A stretch of 64,000 nt of DNA from Panicum virgatum (taxonomy: Eukaryota > Streptophyta > Magnoliopsida > Poales > Poaceae), in NCBI RefSeq assembly GCF_016808335.1, contig NC_053140.1, positions 30,913,586-30,977,585 on the forward strand, read 5' to 3'. Both the position numbers and the translations under genes were made by a program. Below are positions 12,592-24,010 of this stretch, in pieces; within the stretch, counting starts at the first letter, position 1; every line of letters starts with the position of its first letter. A model generated the notes under the pieces. That model saw only the letters and a list, made by a program, of their open reading frames with translations, had not been told where the DNA came from and made no database searches.

Positions 12592-13219
12592 CCAACTCCA
12601 TGAACTGGTAGGTGTACTCTTCTACTGACATGCTTCCTTGCTGCAGTTCGCGGAACTCATCCGCCTTGCGCTTCATGGTGGCCGAGGGGATATGATAGCG
12701 GCGGAACTCCTTCACAAATTCCTTCCAAGTGATGGTGGAGGCATCTTCGGCACCGGCACAGTAATTCTCCCACCAAGCTAAGGCAGTTCCAGTGAGTTAG
12801 TGAGCTGCCAGGAGGACCTTGTCTCGATCTTGGCACTCGAACGGCTCGAGCTTCCTCTGGATCACACATAGCCAATCATCTACTTCCAAGGGGTTACTGG
12901 ATCCGGCAAAGGTGGATGGCTTGGTTCTTAGGAAAGCTGTCAGCTTGTCATTCATGGTCTGCTCCCTTGGCCGCTTATTGATGAGGGCATTTGCCAGGGT
13001 TTCAAATATGAGGGTCTGATTGTGTATAATTTGTGCCAGGTCCCTGATACGTGGTGGTGGTGGTGGCAGTGGCACTTCCCCTTGGCTTCCTTTTCCTTGC
13101 TGGTCTACCTCCTGCTCCTTCTGATTTGGGTCTTGTCTGTGCTCATCTTGCGGTCCTCCTACGCCAGGGGCTGCAGGGGTCCGACTGTTGGAAACTCTTG
13201 AACCGCGTCGGGAAGACAT
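12592..13219 (-). pseudogene. gag: Gypsy gag, N-terminal segment
   Basis: The start is the ATG at 13219, directly after CAATAG. A proline- and glutamine-rich leader is followed by the capsid (retrotransposon gag) domain. Recognisable parts are FLRTKPSTFAGSSNPLEVDDW and, after the break, AWWENYCAGAEDAS, WKEFVKEFRRYHIP and EEYTYQFMEL. A TAA at 12799-12797 interrupts the domain where the family normally has glutamine, consistent with CAA to TAA. The frame then runs open to 12592, where the nested element begins, and resumes at 2564. The gene is therefore broken by one stop and one 10 kb insertion. Confidence 0.85.
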
Positions 13220-13461
13220 CTATTGATTGGGTAGAGTCTTTGTGAGATTGGGATTAAGTGATGTCTAGGTTATTTAGTTCGTATTTTTAAAAAGGCAGAA
13301 TCTACCTCCTGCCGAAAAGCACACAGACTAACAACAAACACATAGACTAGCAAACAACAAGCACAAACAACTTCATTACAACAAGGGGGGTACAACAATG
13401 GGGTACGGCCAAAACGCATACTACACGTTCGGGTACAAAGGGCTACAATTAAGGGTACAAC

Positions 13462-14379
13462 TTAAGCTAAAGGGCTGGGAGGGCTTTTTCTAGAGTTGCT
13501 TCGGGGCATGCTACTCGTGGGGCGAGCCTTCTTCCGAGACGGAGTGTGCTTCCAGGGGAATGAGCATTGCCCGCCGTTCTCTAGGTTTCCTTTCTCCCGG
13601 GGTTGCTCAGCAGCTTCTCCTTCGACGGCGGCAGTGGGCCCTTCAGGGTTCTCGGGTGGGACTTGTGGGGTTCCCAAGAGTGGTCCCCATCCTATGATGG
13701 GCGTCCCAAGTAGGACATGGTTTTCCCCAATTGCCGGGACTGGTGTTCCACTTCTAGTCCATTCTTGCATACGTCGGTCCCGGGCCTGCCTGAGGCTTTC
13801 CTGGGCAACTGCTTCGCTACTGACCGCGGCTACGGCTCTTGCCTCGGCTTGAGCCACCCGGATCTGATGCATCCTTACCGCGAGCTCTGCTTGCTCGGCC
13901 CGGTGGGTCTACTCCCTTAGGATGCTGTCTTGCTCATCAAAGAGCTGATCCAAGGAGGCTAGGTAAGTAGTCACTTGGTATAGGGGGTCCTCTTCATGGC
14001 GGCGCCGTTCCAGGCTTCTCATGTGAGCCTCCCAAACTGGGGTTCTGATGACCGAAGGAAAGAACCTCATTGGTGTAGGGGCGAGGTGTCCCTCAAAAAT
14101 CCGGCACAGATAACGGAGCACCTTCCTGACGACCAAGGGATAGATGTCTTGGTACCTAAACCCCGTAGCGGTCACTCGCCATGGCTGGATGTCGGGGTAG
14201 CGGTCACTTTTGGCGATGACCAGGATTACCCTGCAGCGAAGGGTACCATGGTGCTCGTACTCCCTGCTGTAGTACCTTGGGCATTCCGTGACACCAAGAC
14301 TCTCCAGGACATTGATCAAAAGGCTGGGGAAGCTAGGTGCAGCTTGGCAAATGCCCTAGGTCCATCCTTCCTCAGCCAT
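13462..14379 (-). pseudogene. Accessory retrotransposon ORF, copy 2
   Basis: The likely start is the ATG at 14379, immediately after a pyrimidine-rich acceptor-like CTATTTTTGTTTTCAG. The frame contains a TAG at codon 8, then the unknown domain (SREYEHHGTLRC, YPDIQPW, TGFRYQDIYP). A second TAG at about 13911 is followed by an open tail rich in Ala, Gln and Glu that runs to 13462. It is clearly paralogous to copy 1 in the same element. I know such proteins as extra ORFs of grass Gypsy elements, upstream of gag and in sense orientation. Their function is not known to me. Both interruptions could be single C-to-T or G-to-A changes. Confidence 0.65.
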
Positions 14380-14532
14380 CTGAAAACAAAAATAGGGTGA
14401 ACAAGCTTTGCACAAATACTTGGGTACAAAAGGGGATAGACGGTCTTTATTATTACAACAGGATGGGGTACATTTTTCATGGATACAAGGTTATTAGGAT
14501 AGAGGCCCTAGCTTAGGTGTGCTATTCTCCTA

Positions 14533-15255
14533 TCATGGGGACTCTTCCTCGAACCAAGTGCGGTGCTTCTTTGGTGGAAGACAGTGCTCTTCATCTTCGG
14601 TCTGAGTAACCTTATCCCAATGGGTTTCTTCAGGTTCTTCTTCTAACATCCCAGCTTCTGTCCTGTGCGCCTCATGGTTTTGCCATTGGGCTTGGAGAGC
14701 GGCTAGGGAGTTCTCGGCTTGTATGGCTCTTTTCCGTTGTACTTCCATATCTTGGATTGCCTTTTCCACCCTGCGGATTTGGTGCTTCAGTTGTGCTGCC
14801 TGTTCCTGGTAGAGTTGGTCCAAGCAGGTGAGGTAGATGGATAGGTGGGAGACTGTATCTTCTAATTATTCTTCTTCCCTTCCCAGTCCTCTCATCCAGG
14901 CAATCCATGAGCGTCCTCTTCCTCCAGTAGGCTGGAAAAATCCCATAAGAGTCTGCTGAAGATGATGCTTGTAAACCACACGCAGACGTCGCAGGGCTTT
15001 TCGGGCGGCCTTTCGGTAGGTGTTTGGGAAGCAAAAGCCAGTGGTGGAGATGAACCAGGGTTCCACGTCAGGATAGCGGGTGCTTTTTCCCACGAAGATC
15101 ATCATGTCGCACCGAAGGGTGCCCCTGGAGTCATACTCCCGGTAGACGTACTCCGGTGGGTCCACAACTCCGACGCGTTCTAGGCTGAGTAGCAACAACT
15201 TAGGGAGGCCAGGCTCTGCGGGGCAGATTCTGCAACTCCATTCATCGTCAGCCAT
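14533..15255 (-). pseudogene. Accessory retrotransposon ORF, copy 1
   Basis: The ATG at 15255 follows TTTGCCTGGTTCCAG, another acceptor-like site. The frame extends upstream to an ATG at 15276, but comparison with copy 2 favours 15255. Visible parts are MADDEWSCRICPAEPG, then YREYDSRGTLRC, YPDVEPWFISTTGF and RKALRRLR. An in-frame TAA lies at about 14868. The frame stays open for a heptad-like coiled-coil region (LDQLYQEQAAQLKHQIRRVE) and an acidic C-terminus ending at 14533. Except for the stop it would be about 240 residues. It lies between the primer site and gag. The role is unknown; a structural or Gag-accessory role would be a guess. Confidence 0.65.
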
Positions 15256-15382
15256 CTGGAACCAGGCAAAGGCCAAAGATAAGTGCTGTGTGGAAAGATG
15301 GGCTAAGCAGGGAAAGATCTAGTGGGAAATGGCTTAGAAAAGGTACTCGGTCCTAAGGGTCATGTCCTATGGCCAACCTACG

Positions 15383-15394
15383 GCTCTGATACCA
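15383..15394 (-). other. Primer-binding site of the outer Gypsy element
   Basis: The minus strand reads TGGTATCAGAGC two bases from the LTR end at 15397. This is the same initiator Met-tRNA primer as used by the nested element. Confidence 0.85.
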
Positions 15395-15396
15395 CC

Positions 15397-18300
15397 TGAA
15401 GCGTCCCCACACAAATAGAGACTAAATGTGATACAAATATCAGTCCCATGAGGCTGATAACACATTTATTCAATAGATGGTTCAGTCACCGTTCAAACCT
15501 CCAAGGAGGCGGACACTCGATACAAACGATAATAAGTAATCAAACAGCTACGGTGATACCCCAAAGCACGACCCAAACGGTTTCCAGCTCGGGCTCAGGG
15601 TAATGCGCTAGCAAAAGCATCTTGCAGGGGACCAACACCACAGGCAAGGTTGGGCGCGGACGCAACCTCTACTCAACGTTTTCAACAGTGAAGTCCGGAT
15701 CTTCTTCTGAGAAAAACCACAAATATATATCGGGTGAGTACGAAAGTACTCAACAAGTCCAACCCCATCCATGGAGGGGGATAACACAGATATGCACAAG
15801 ATAAATCAAGGATAAGGCTGAGGTTTATTTGTAGTAAAGCTAGATTTTACACATGCAGGGGTCCATTTTTGAAAAGAGTCTTCTTAAAGCAGTTCTTACT
15901 TAACCGAATAATGAGTGGGGTTGATCCTACACAAAGGATCCAAGTTTTAATGCTACCGGACTCCTCATCCGCCATAGCTCACGGCACAACTGTCGGACAC
16001 CTTCCAAAAACAACTCACACCATAAAAACATCCCTCCCAAAAGCCTAGTTGTGTGACCAAACTGTAACTCGCCCAATACCGTGGGCACGGCTATTCGAAT
16101 AGGTTTTACACTCTGCAAAGGTGTGCAATTTTACCCACAAGAAGGGTACCACAGCACGATCACCTTAGTGTCGGTGCAGATCCCAACAAAACCCTTACCC
16201 ACCTTAGCTAGACCTGAATAGCCAGCACGGACTCCACCAAGGGGCCATGGACCTATCACTAAGGTTTAGCCGGGGCATAAGTCACCACGATCTTATCCCT
16301 TCTCCTTGATCACCCATTGCTCTCAGCTCTCCTGATGGCTATCAGACTAAATAGTGGGGGTTTATGCCAAGCCGTTGCCACACACAACGGTCGAGTGGTT
16401 TCAACGATAGTTGAGTTAGGCAAGATGACACATCAACTCGGTCCTTAATTGCGACAGGATGGATATCTCCCAACCTTCCTGCTCTACCACAAAGGTACGA
16501 GCCTCCAAAATAACAATTCACACAGAAATGTCATCCATCCATCCCATCTTAATAATTCTATTCTTTTATAACCCACTTCCCTTTTCACAAAACTCACGTA
16601 TTTTCCCTTTTATAAAATATATTGTAACCATTTTTTAGTGTAATTGAAATGAGCACAAGATCCTAAGTGGCATTCTAGCAGCGATTAACAACCAAATAGA
16701 TTAACTCGTATTTAGACATTAATCTAGGTGGTCAAGGAATGGTTATAACAAATCAAGGGGTGGCTATCCAACCATATTTTCAGCAGTCAAAACATATGCA
16801 ATTTTGTAAAACAGGCCGATAGGTTGTGTTTATAAAACTGGGTTAAATATGCAATCAAAGGATGAGATTGAACTTGCCGTCCTCAAAGCCTTCCGGGAGT
16901 TCCTGCTCGCAGTACGGTTCTTCGGGCTCCAGCTCGTGGTACTGCTCGGTGAACTCCTCGACGGGTTCTCCTTTGTTCACACCGGTGTCTATGGCGCACA
17001 CAAACAAACACATAATAAATAAAAGAAATAAATGTTTTATCGTTGAGCTCGAATCAGAAGAAATTAAGATATGGAGGTAGGAATAATATTTTTGGGAGAT
17101 TTTCTAATGGCACGGCTGGAAATATATTAGAAATAGCGTGGTTGAGTTTCGGAATATTTGGAGGATTTTTTGGCGCATGAAATAATAAGTTAACGAGGTG
17201 TTTAGGGCCTAAACAGGGGTTTAGGGGCCTCTTTGTAAATAGTTTTGGAATGGCAGGGGCTTGTTTAGTATTTTTTGAAAATATGAGGGTTACTCTAGAA
17301 AATGGCAAGGATCTATCTATAAATATTTTTGTATGGTGGAGGGTTGATTTGGAATAATTAAAGGTGAAGGGGGGTTTATTTGGAAAAAGGGTATAAAGGG
17401 GAAGGGCTCTTAAATGAAAAGGAGAGAGGGGAGGGGGTTTTGGGCAAAATGCCCTTCTTCCTCCTCTCTCCCGTGACCAAAACAGAGCAAGGGGAGGGGG
17501 ACGCACGGTGCCCTGGGCGCCGGTGATTCCAGCGGCCCTGGGGGCCGGCGGCGACCGGGGAGGAGGGGAAAAGGGGGAGGGTCACAAGGGGAATCCATCC
17601 CCCACCTCGATTTGGGCCAGGGCGCGGCGGCGACGCCACGGAGGCCAGCGGCGGTGGGTGGGGAAGCTTGGGGCGGCGGCGCTGCAGGGCCAGGGAGGGG
17701 GCACGCGGTTGTGGCCGAGGTTGTGGAGCTCGAGGGCGCGGGGAAGGGCCTATTTATAGGCGGGGTAAGGCGGTGGAGAGGGGGCTGCGGTGGTGGCCGG
17801 CCGTCGAGCTCGGCGAACGCCTTTAATGGCGTTGGGGCCAGCTTGGCCGTTTGCGAGCGTCACGGAGCGGCGCGAGCATCGAGGGCGTCGGCGCGCAGGG
17901 GCGGGTGGCGCTGGTGGAGGAGGGTGACGGGGGCCGGCCGCTGTGCTCGGCGTCGAGCCTTGCTCGCGAGCAGTGCGGGCTCGGACGGCGAGGCGGCGGT
18001 GCTGTGCTGGTCGACGGGCGGCGCGGCGAGCACAGAGCGATGGATGGGTCGGGCAGCGGCGAGCGGCGCGGCGAGCATCCCGGCACATGGAGCACGTGGG
18101 GGCGGCCAAGAGCAGGGGCGCGCGCGTGGACAGGGAGCAGGAGAAGGAAAGAGAAGAAAGAAGGAAGGAGAAGGAGGGAGAAAAAGAAAAGAAGAAAAAG
18201 AAAAAGGGAAAAAGGAGAAGAAAAGGAAAAGAAGAGAGGGAGGGAAAAAAAGAGAGAGAGCGGCGGTCGGCGGGATTCGCGGCGACGATCGACCACGCGC

Positions 18301-18520
18301 GGCGGTCGGGCGACACGCAGCGCAACACGCGGGACGAGGAAAAGAAAGAAAAGGGATGGCGATCGATTTCGGTGTCGGGCGGTGAAACACCGGGAAGGAT
18401 TTTGGGAGATGAGGGGCTCGGACGGAAAAGATTCTGAAACGATTCGAGCTCAGCGACGAAAAAGTTTTGAAAATTATTTTTAGCGAGTGATTTGTTTTGG
18501 TGAATTTTTGGGATGTTACA
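15397..18520 (-). repeat. 5' LTR of the outer Gypsy element (3124 bp)
   Basis: On the plus strand it begins TGAAGCGTCC and ends GGGATGTTACA, so in element orientation it runs TGTAACATCC to GGACGCTTCA. Positions 17500-18150 are GC-rich and 18139-18260 are pure purine, so long ORFs in this part on both strands are composition artefacts. No second copy lies in the window. Confidence 0.85.
18139..18260 (+). repeat. 122-base homopurine tract
   Basis: Every plus-strand base from 18139 to 18260 is A or G, with an irregular GAA and GGA pattern ending in (GA)n. It lies in the upstream (U3-side) part of the LTR in element orientation. Tracts of this length can adopt triplex DNA; that is known chemistry and not shown here. 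Confidence 0.9.
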
Positions 18521-21290
18521 ACTTGGCACGCCATTGATATGTGTCCTGGTCTTCCTCCTTGTGAAGTCGCCCATGACATGATCAAGTACGTAGCCCTGAA
18601 AAGAATCTATAAACAAGTTTGTCTTTTAACATTATGGAAAACAATGTCATTTCTGCAAAGCCAAATGGCCCAACATAAGGCACTGACACCCAGAAATTAA
18701 ATATTTATTTCTCCACTACATCCCCTGCAGCCATAACCCAAATATATGCACCATACTATCAGGTTTGTGGATGTCAAAGGTAATGCAAATTATTCTCCAA
18801 AGTAACCTAGCTATATGACAATTAAAGAAGAGATGAGCAGTTGTTTCATTGATGGGACCAAAACAACAATGCTTACTTCCATGCCAATTGCATTTAGCCA
18901 AGTTATCTTTTGTAAGAATGACTCCATGATGGAGCAGCCAAATAAAAATCTTTACATTGAGAAGAATATTTAATTTCCATAATGGTTTATTTATTGGTAG
19001 AACTTTTGCATCTTGGAGTTCCGAGTTCATAAAATGCGCAGAAAATTGTTTGCTTTTATTAAAAGACCAGATGCATACATCCGAGCCTTGCTGCAGTTGT
19101 ACATGAGATACTCGAGACACTAAGTCATACTAATCTCTTAGGTTAGGCCCATTCAAAGTCCTTCAGAATGAAACAATGAGTGGGATTCTGCTCATAACAT
19201 TTTTTTCCTGTGTCATGTTTTCGACAAACAATATTATATGTGCGAGGATAGCGCTTCCTAGAGGAGACCTGCCCTAGCCATGTGTCCTCCCAAAATCTTA
19301 CTTGTTCGCTATTATTGACTTCGAAGGTGACACAGTCTAAGAAGTCCGGCTTGACCTTCATCAATCCCGACTAGAACTGGGAGTCTCCGGGTTTTTTCTC
19401 CACTTGGGTGATCATTTTAGATCGTAGATATTTGTTTCAGATTAGTTGCTGCCAAATAGCATCTTCATTAGTAAGCCTAAAAGGCCATTTACTTAGAAGA
19501 CATTTATTTTGCAACCCTAAATCCATAATTCCTATGGCACCCTGGTCTTTTGGCCTACACATGATTTTCCATTTCCTTAATCTATATTTCCTTTGATGTC
19601 CATCCCCTTGCCAGAAGAACCTTGAACGAAGGTAATTTAATTTCTTAAGAACTTTCTTTGAAATCTCAAAGAAAGAAAGCATGTAGCCTGAAAGCATTAT
19701 ACCACAACCACAAAACAGCGACGGACATCAGTCGCTAAAAATATGAAAATAGCGACAAATGATCAATCGGGAAATAATAATAACCAAACATCAGTTGCTA
19801 TATCTGTTTATAGGGACATGCCATCGGTCGGTAATTATACAGTATACACCAACTAATCATCCATCGCTAAATGTAGAATAGGGGACCGACGATCCGTCAG
19901 CAAAAAGTAATCCGTCGCTATAGGATCCCGCAGACCAGGCGCACGCGTTCGCAATTGGAAAAAACATGATGGCGGGGTTTACGTTTCCAAGTGCTCAATT
20001 TCCTTTCGAATCTATCCTCGGTGACTTTACAATCCTTTTTAGTAATTCGCTTATGGTGTAAAGGTATACTCAGATAGCTAAAACGGGCCTTCTCCCCAAC
20101 ATTACATCCAAAGATGTTCATGTTTTCTTGTCCAGCCTCTTTTGCTTCTCCAAAGCAGAATAATTCACTTTTATGGTAGTTGATCTTAAGGCTTGACATT
20201 TGCTAAAAAACGGTTAGCAAAAGCTTCATGATCATGACCTCCTCAAAGTTATGGTCCATAAAAATGATCTTATCATCTACATATTTTAGTATTCATATAC
20301 CATCATCTATTAAATGCGGGATAAGACCTGAGATCTGTCTATCCTGTTTCGCTCTTGCTATCATAATTGATCTCCTTGTCTCAAGACTTTTTCTGTTTGG
20401 AAGAATTTGCCAATATCATCATTGACCTTAATGGCCACACTACCTTTTGTTATGAAAGATTCGATCCAAGAACACCTTTTTTCAGGGAAACCGTTCATTC
20501 TTAAAGTTTGCTAGAGAAAATCCCACTTGACTTTATCGTACGCTTTTTCAAAATCAAGTTTAAGAATGACTCCATTGAGTTTTTTTTCTATTGAGCTCAT
20601 GTAATGTTTCATGCAACACCACTACTCCTTCCAGAATGTGTCTTCTCGGCATGAATGCAGATTGAGTTGGACGAATTACTTTATCCGCCACGTTGGTCAA
20701 TCTGTTGACAGCTACCTTTGTGAAAATTTTGAAACTCACATTTAATGGACAGATTGGTCTGTATTGTTGGATTTGTACTGCCTCATTTTTCTTTGGAAAA
20801 AGAGTTATGATTCCAAAATTGAGACTATAGAGAGGTAATAGTCCTTTATGGAAATCCAGGAACAGGGCCATTAAATCATCTGCGATTGTGCCCCAAAAAA
20901 CTTGGTAGAACTCAGTAGGAAAACCATATGGCCCTGGGGCTTTGTTATGTTCCATTTGGAAGATAGCCATCCGGACTTCCTCTCGGGAGAATATAGCAGT
21001 TAAGCTTTCACATTCAGATTCTATTACTTGTGGTACTGGTATATCGTCCGTTCTATTTTCATCCATAGGTAAAAGACCAGGTTCCGAGGGAACAAAAAGA
21101 CCACGGTAATAATCTGTGATATATTTCTGAAGTTCTTCATCACCACAAATGATTTTATCACCATCTTCTAGCTGGAGAATTCTTGTTTTCCTATGCCTTC
21201 CGTTGGCAATTAGTTGGAAATATTTTGTATTCATATCCCCGTGTAGGAGTTTAGCGGTTTTTCCTCTTCGGTGTCATTTTATCTCTTCTT
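18521..21290 (-). pseudogene. Decayed L1-type LINE ORF2, reverse transcriptase to C-terminus
   Basis: Read on the minus strand, the order is reverse transcriptase (NKAPGPYGFPTEFYQVFW, then QYRPICPLN and QSAFMPRRHILEG), the catalytic YVDD box (20283-20272), the LSGYMLSFFEISKKVL connector, and the zinc-finger-like RVT segment (WLLHHGVILTKDNL, then HLFFNCHIARLLW). Many frameshifts and stops separate these parts. The endonuclease and ORF1 are absent. The reading is cut at 18520 by the Gypsy LTR, and the 5' limit near 21290 is approximate. A 221 bp insertion (19700-19920) splits the connector. The element is non-functional. Confidence 0.85.
19700..19920. mobile_element. Small insertion inside the LINE, possibly CACTA-derived
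   Basis: Excising this segment restores the LINE connector reading (V-C-G-I-L then M-L-S). TA or TATA occurs at both junctions. The insert has AGCGACGG near the left end and CCGTCGCT at the right end, with further GCGAC- and GTCGC-type words inside. Subterminal words of this kind suggest a CACTA-derived MITE, but a clean CACTA terminus is not visible. Confidence 0.45.
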
Positions 21291-21914
21291 ATCATAGAAG
21301 TTGGATATGCCTTGATTTATGCCCTCCGGTGGCCAGATCTAGTTCTCCTTGGGCTGGATTGTGCCCGCAAGGGTCGTGAGGGCCTCGCTAGTGGCGTCTC
21401 GGTGGATCTTAGGCGACGACCTGACGGATATTCAGCTCCGGCTTCGCGGCTGCAATGCGACGGTGGCAGTGACGAGGCCATGTCTTGTGGCGTGGTGGGT
21501 ACAGGGTGTCTGCGCTTGTCGGGTTGGCAGGCTCAAGGCACCCCAACCGCGGTGGAGGCGCTTGGCCTGTGGCGCCCAGAAGTGGAGTTGGCGATGGCAC
21601 CTGGCAATGGTGAACAGCGTCAGCGACGGCTAGCGACCTGGGTCCTACATGCGATTTTGGCCCGTGTGCAACTTTATGTTCCTGTGGTGGCAGATGTGGC
21701 GGCGAGGCCATGCTTGACATCGGCAACGATGAGGTCCATACAGGGAATGGGAGCTTTGGTGAAAGTCTTGCTCTCAGGCCAATGATGGTAACGCCTTCGA
21801 GCGCCATTTAATTCCTTAGAAGCGTCCATCATTCTGCTCCTCCCTTGCGTGGTGCTTTCTTCCAGGGTGAAATCTCTTGACCTTCTACTCAGGCAACGGG
21901 ATGCTAGTGGCATC
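21291..21914 (+). other. LINE-type 3' sequence, left part
   Basis: This is GC-rich sequence with no conserved domain. It joins perfectly to 29068 onward if the CACTA element and one ATC are removed. The joined sequence ends at about 30150 in a plant LINE-like tail. Coding potential on either strand appears spurious. Confidence 0.45.
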
Positions 21915-21933
21915 CACTACGGGAAACAGCACA

Positions 21934-22276
21934 TATGCCGTGCGCCAGAAAATTTGCCGTGTGTCCAATGTCGGGCACACGGAACACAGCAAATAATGGG
22001 CACACGGCGAACAACACTTTTGCCGTGTGTCGATAAAAAAGACACACGGCAAACTTCAAACACTCGGCAACATTTTGAATCCCGTTACACCTGTCCCATA
22101 TTTGCCGTGTGCTTACAGATTAAACCCATGGCAAACCCTAAACACTCGGCAAACATTTGAAACACATAACGGAAATTTTTTTTGCCGTGTGCCGTCCCTG
22201 GGCACTCGGCAAACAAACACATTTGCCGTGTGTTTTATTTGTTTGCCGTGTTCCTTGGACGTAGCACACGGCAAAG
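21934..22276. repeat. 5' subterminal repeats of the CACTA element
   Basis: Repeated TTTGCCGTGTG and ACACGGCAAA words occur in direct and inverted arrangement, with variants such as CACTCGGCAAAC. In En/Spm-type elements such motifs are transposase-binding sites. The AT-rich stretch 22290-23200 that follows has no feature I can identify. Confidence 0.85.
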
Positions 22277-23204
22277 TATTGATAAAAATGTGAAATTAGC
22301 ACTCCCAAATTTTTCAGAAATACACTTATTGTGCATGGACCTTGATGTTAACATCTGGTATTTTTCCAATTCTCTTTGCTATATTTAATCATTTAAATTC
22401 ATTAACCACTTTTCTTAGATTTAAGTCTTATTTGTACTGCTAGTGACTTCAGCAATGTAGAAAAATTCATCGAAAAATCATATTCTTGTTGTTGAGTCCA
22501 ATCTGAGGCCGTATCCATGAAATCATAGGCAATATCGACTACCCTTGTCCCGAACCTTGATCGGTAACATGAGGCCGAATCATTTTAAAATTTTATAAAT
22601 AGAATATGAAGTCCGGAAATCATAAAAAATTTCATGATAGAATAATTTCCAGTGCTTAGGCTATGGTAAAAAATTTAGTAGATTTCTCGCATGTTTGATG
22701 CACACTCCTTACTAACGCGAAGCATGTGTGGAGATCCATAGTGGTTTAAACATGATCGTTCATATTTCAAGTCAAACTGATGGTTGAGATGGGTTTTCAC
22801 ATTAAAAAATTTTCTATATGCAATATCGTACTTAGATTCCTTAATGCCAAAATTTGGTCATTTTTTGGATTCATTTCTAAATTTTAAATTCTTTTGCAGT
22901 TAAACCATATCAACGTATAGTACATTAAAATTAAGCTATGACCACATGAAACAATGTTTTTTTGAAAATAATCATCAAACATGTAATATTTATGCAATTG
23001 TACCAAAAAAGACAATAAAGTTTGTTAAATCAGTTTTGGTTAAACACACACATTGGAAACGATTTGGTTTATACAATTTGAAACCCATGAAATAATAGAA
23101 TTTTTTGTTTAGAATCGTAAAACATGGTTCAGTGTATTGGGCAATGGGTTTTCAATGCTCATTCAATAAAATGTCATGAAACAATTTTTTAAATGCAATT
23201 AGCT

Positions 23205-23480
23205 CAGTAAAAAAATTTGCAGAAGAAGGTTTGCCGTGTGCCTGGGCCCAGGACACACGGCAAAGGCACTGTTTGCCGTGTGCCCTGGATCGTGGCGCAC
23301 GGCAAACAGGCGGCACCCACACAGTAAAAAAATTTGCAGAAGAAGGTTTGCCGTGTGCCTGGGCCCAGGACACACGGCAAAGGCACTATTTGCCGTGTGC
23401 CTTGGATCTGGGCACACGGCAAACATTGCCTTTGTTGTGTGCCCTGGATCGTGGCGCACGGCAAATAGGCCGCACCCACA
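23205..23480. repeat. 117 bp tandem duplication with subterminal motifs
   Basis: A unit beginning CAGTAAAAAAATTTGCAG occurs at 23205 and again at 23322. Each unit holds several inverted GCCGTGTG and CACACGGC pairs. The second copy has an extra internal motif pair. It extends the binding-motif array inward from the terminus. Confidence 0.85.
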
Positions 23481-23489
23481 CTTAGCCAA

Positions 23490-24010
23490 ACCGGCCGGCC
23501 CTCCACACACACACACGCGCACGCTCGCCCCATAGCCCCACGCCCGCTAGGCGCGCCGCCACCCGCTCGCCGCGCTGCCTCCCTCCTGCCGCGCCGCCCG
23601 CCCGCACGGCCGCCGCCCGCCGCCCGCCCGCACGCCCACCGCGCCGTCGCCCGCACGGCCGCCGCTCGCCCGCCGCACCGCCACCCGCCCGCACGTCCGC
23701 CGCGCCGCCGCTCGCAGCCACACGGCCCCGCCCTCCGCTCCACCAAGTCGGCGTGCCGCGGTCACGCCTCCACCATGCCGGCGCCGCAGCCCTGCCACCA
23801 CCCAGCGGCCCGGAGGCACGGCGCCCCGCCCCACCCGTGGGCGTTCTTCGGGGAGGGGCGCCAGCCCGGCCCCCCGGCGGTCTGTGCCCCGTCGTGAGGC
23901 ACGCTCGCCGCACCGCCAGTTGCCAGGCTCCGCCGTCCGGCTCCACCACGCCGGCGTTCGCAGCTCCGTCACCCGGCCCCACCTCGTCCACGCCGGCGCG
24001 CCATGACCAC
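23490..24010. other. GC-rich CGCC-repeat block
   Basis: Low-complexity CCGCCCGC-type sequence gives several overlapping long ORFs on both strands. No protein motif is recognisable. It may be the promoter or leader region of the element's transposase gene, by position only. Between 24010 and 24640 no conserved coding segment was recognised. Confidence 0.5.

Larger units (their letters stand above)
2291..18520 (-). mobile_element. Truncated Ty3/Gypsy retrotransposon with accessory ORFs
   Basis: Read on the minus strand, the element starts with an LTR (18520 to 15397). A primer-binding site complementary to initiator Met-tRNA comes next, then two paralogous accessory ORFs, then gag. Another retroelement (2565-12591) interrupts gag. 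The gag reading resumes at 2564 and stops at about 2291, where it abuts unrelated LTR remnants. No protease, reverse transcriptase, RNase H, integrase or 3' LTR is present. Its left flank has been lost, so the outer target duplication cannot be checked. Its LTR sits directly against LINE coding sequence at 18521, so it probably inserted into that LINE. Confidence 0.85.

Noticed and set aside
17054..18616. ORFs up to 288 codons in the Gypsy LTR
   Set aside because: Produced by GC-rich and homopurine sequence; Lys-Glu-Arg or Phe-Ser-Leu repeats only.
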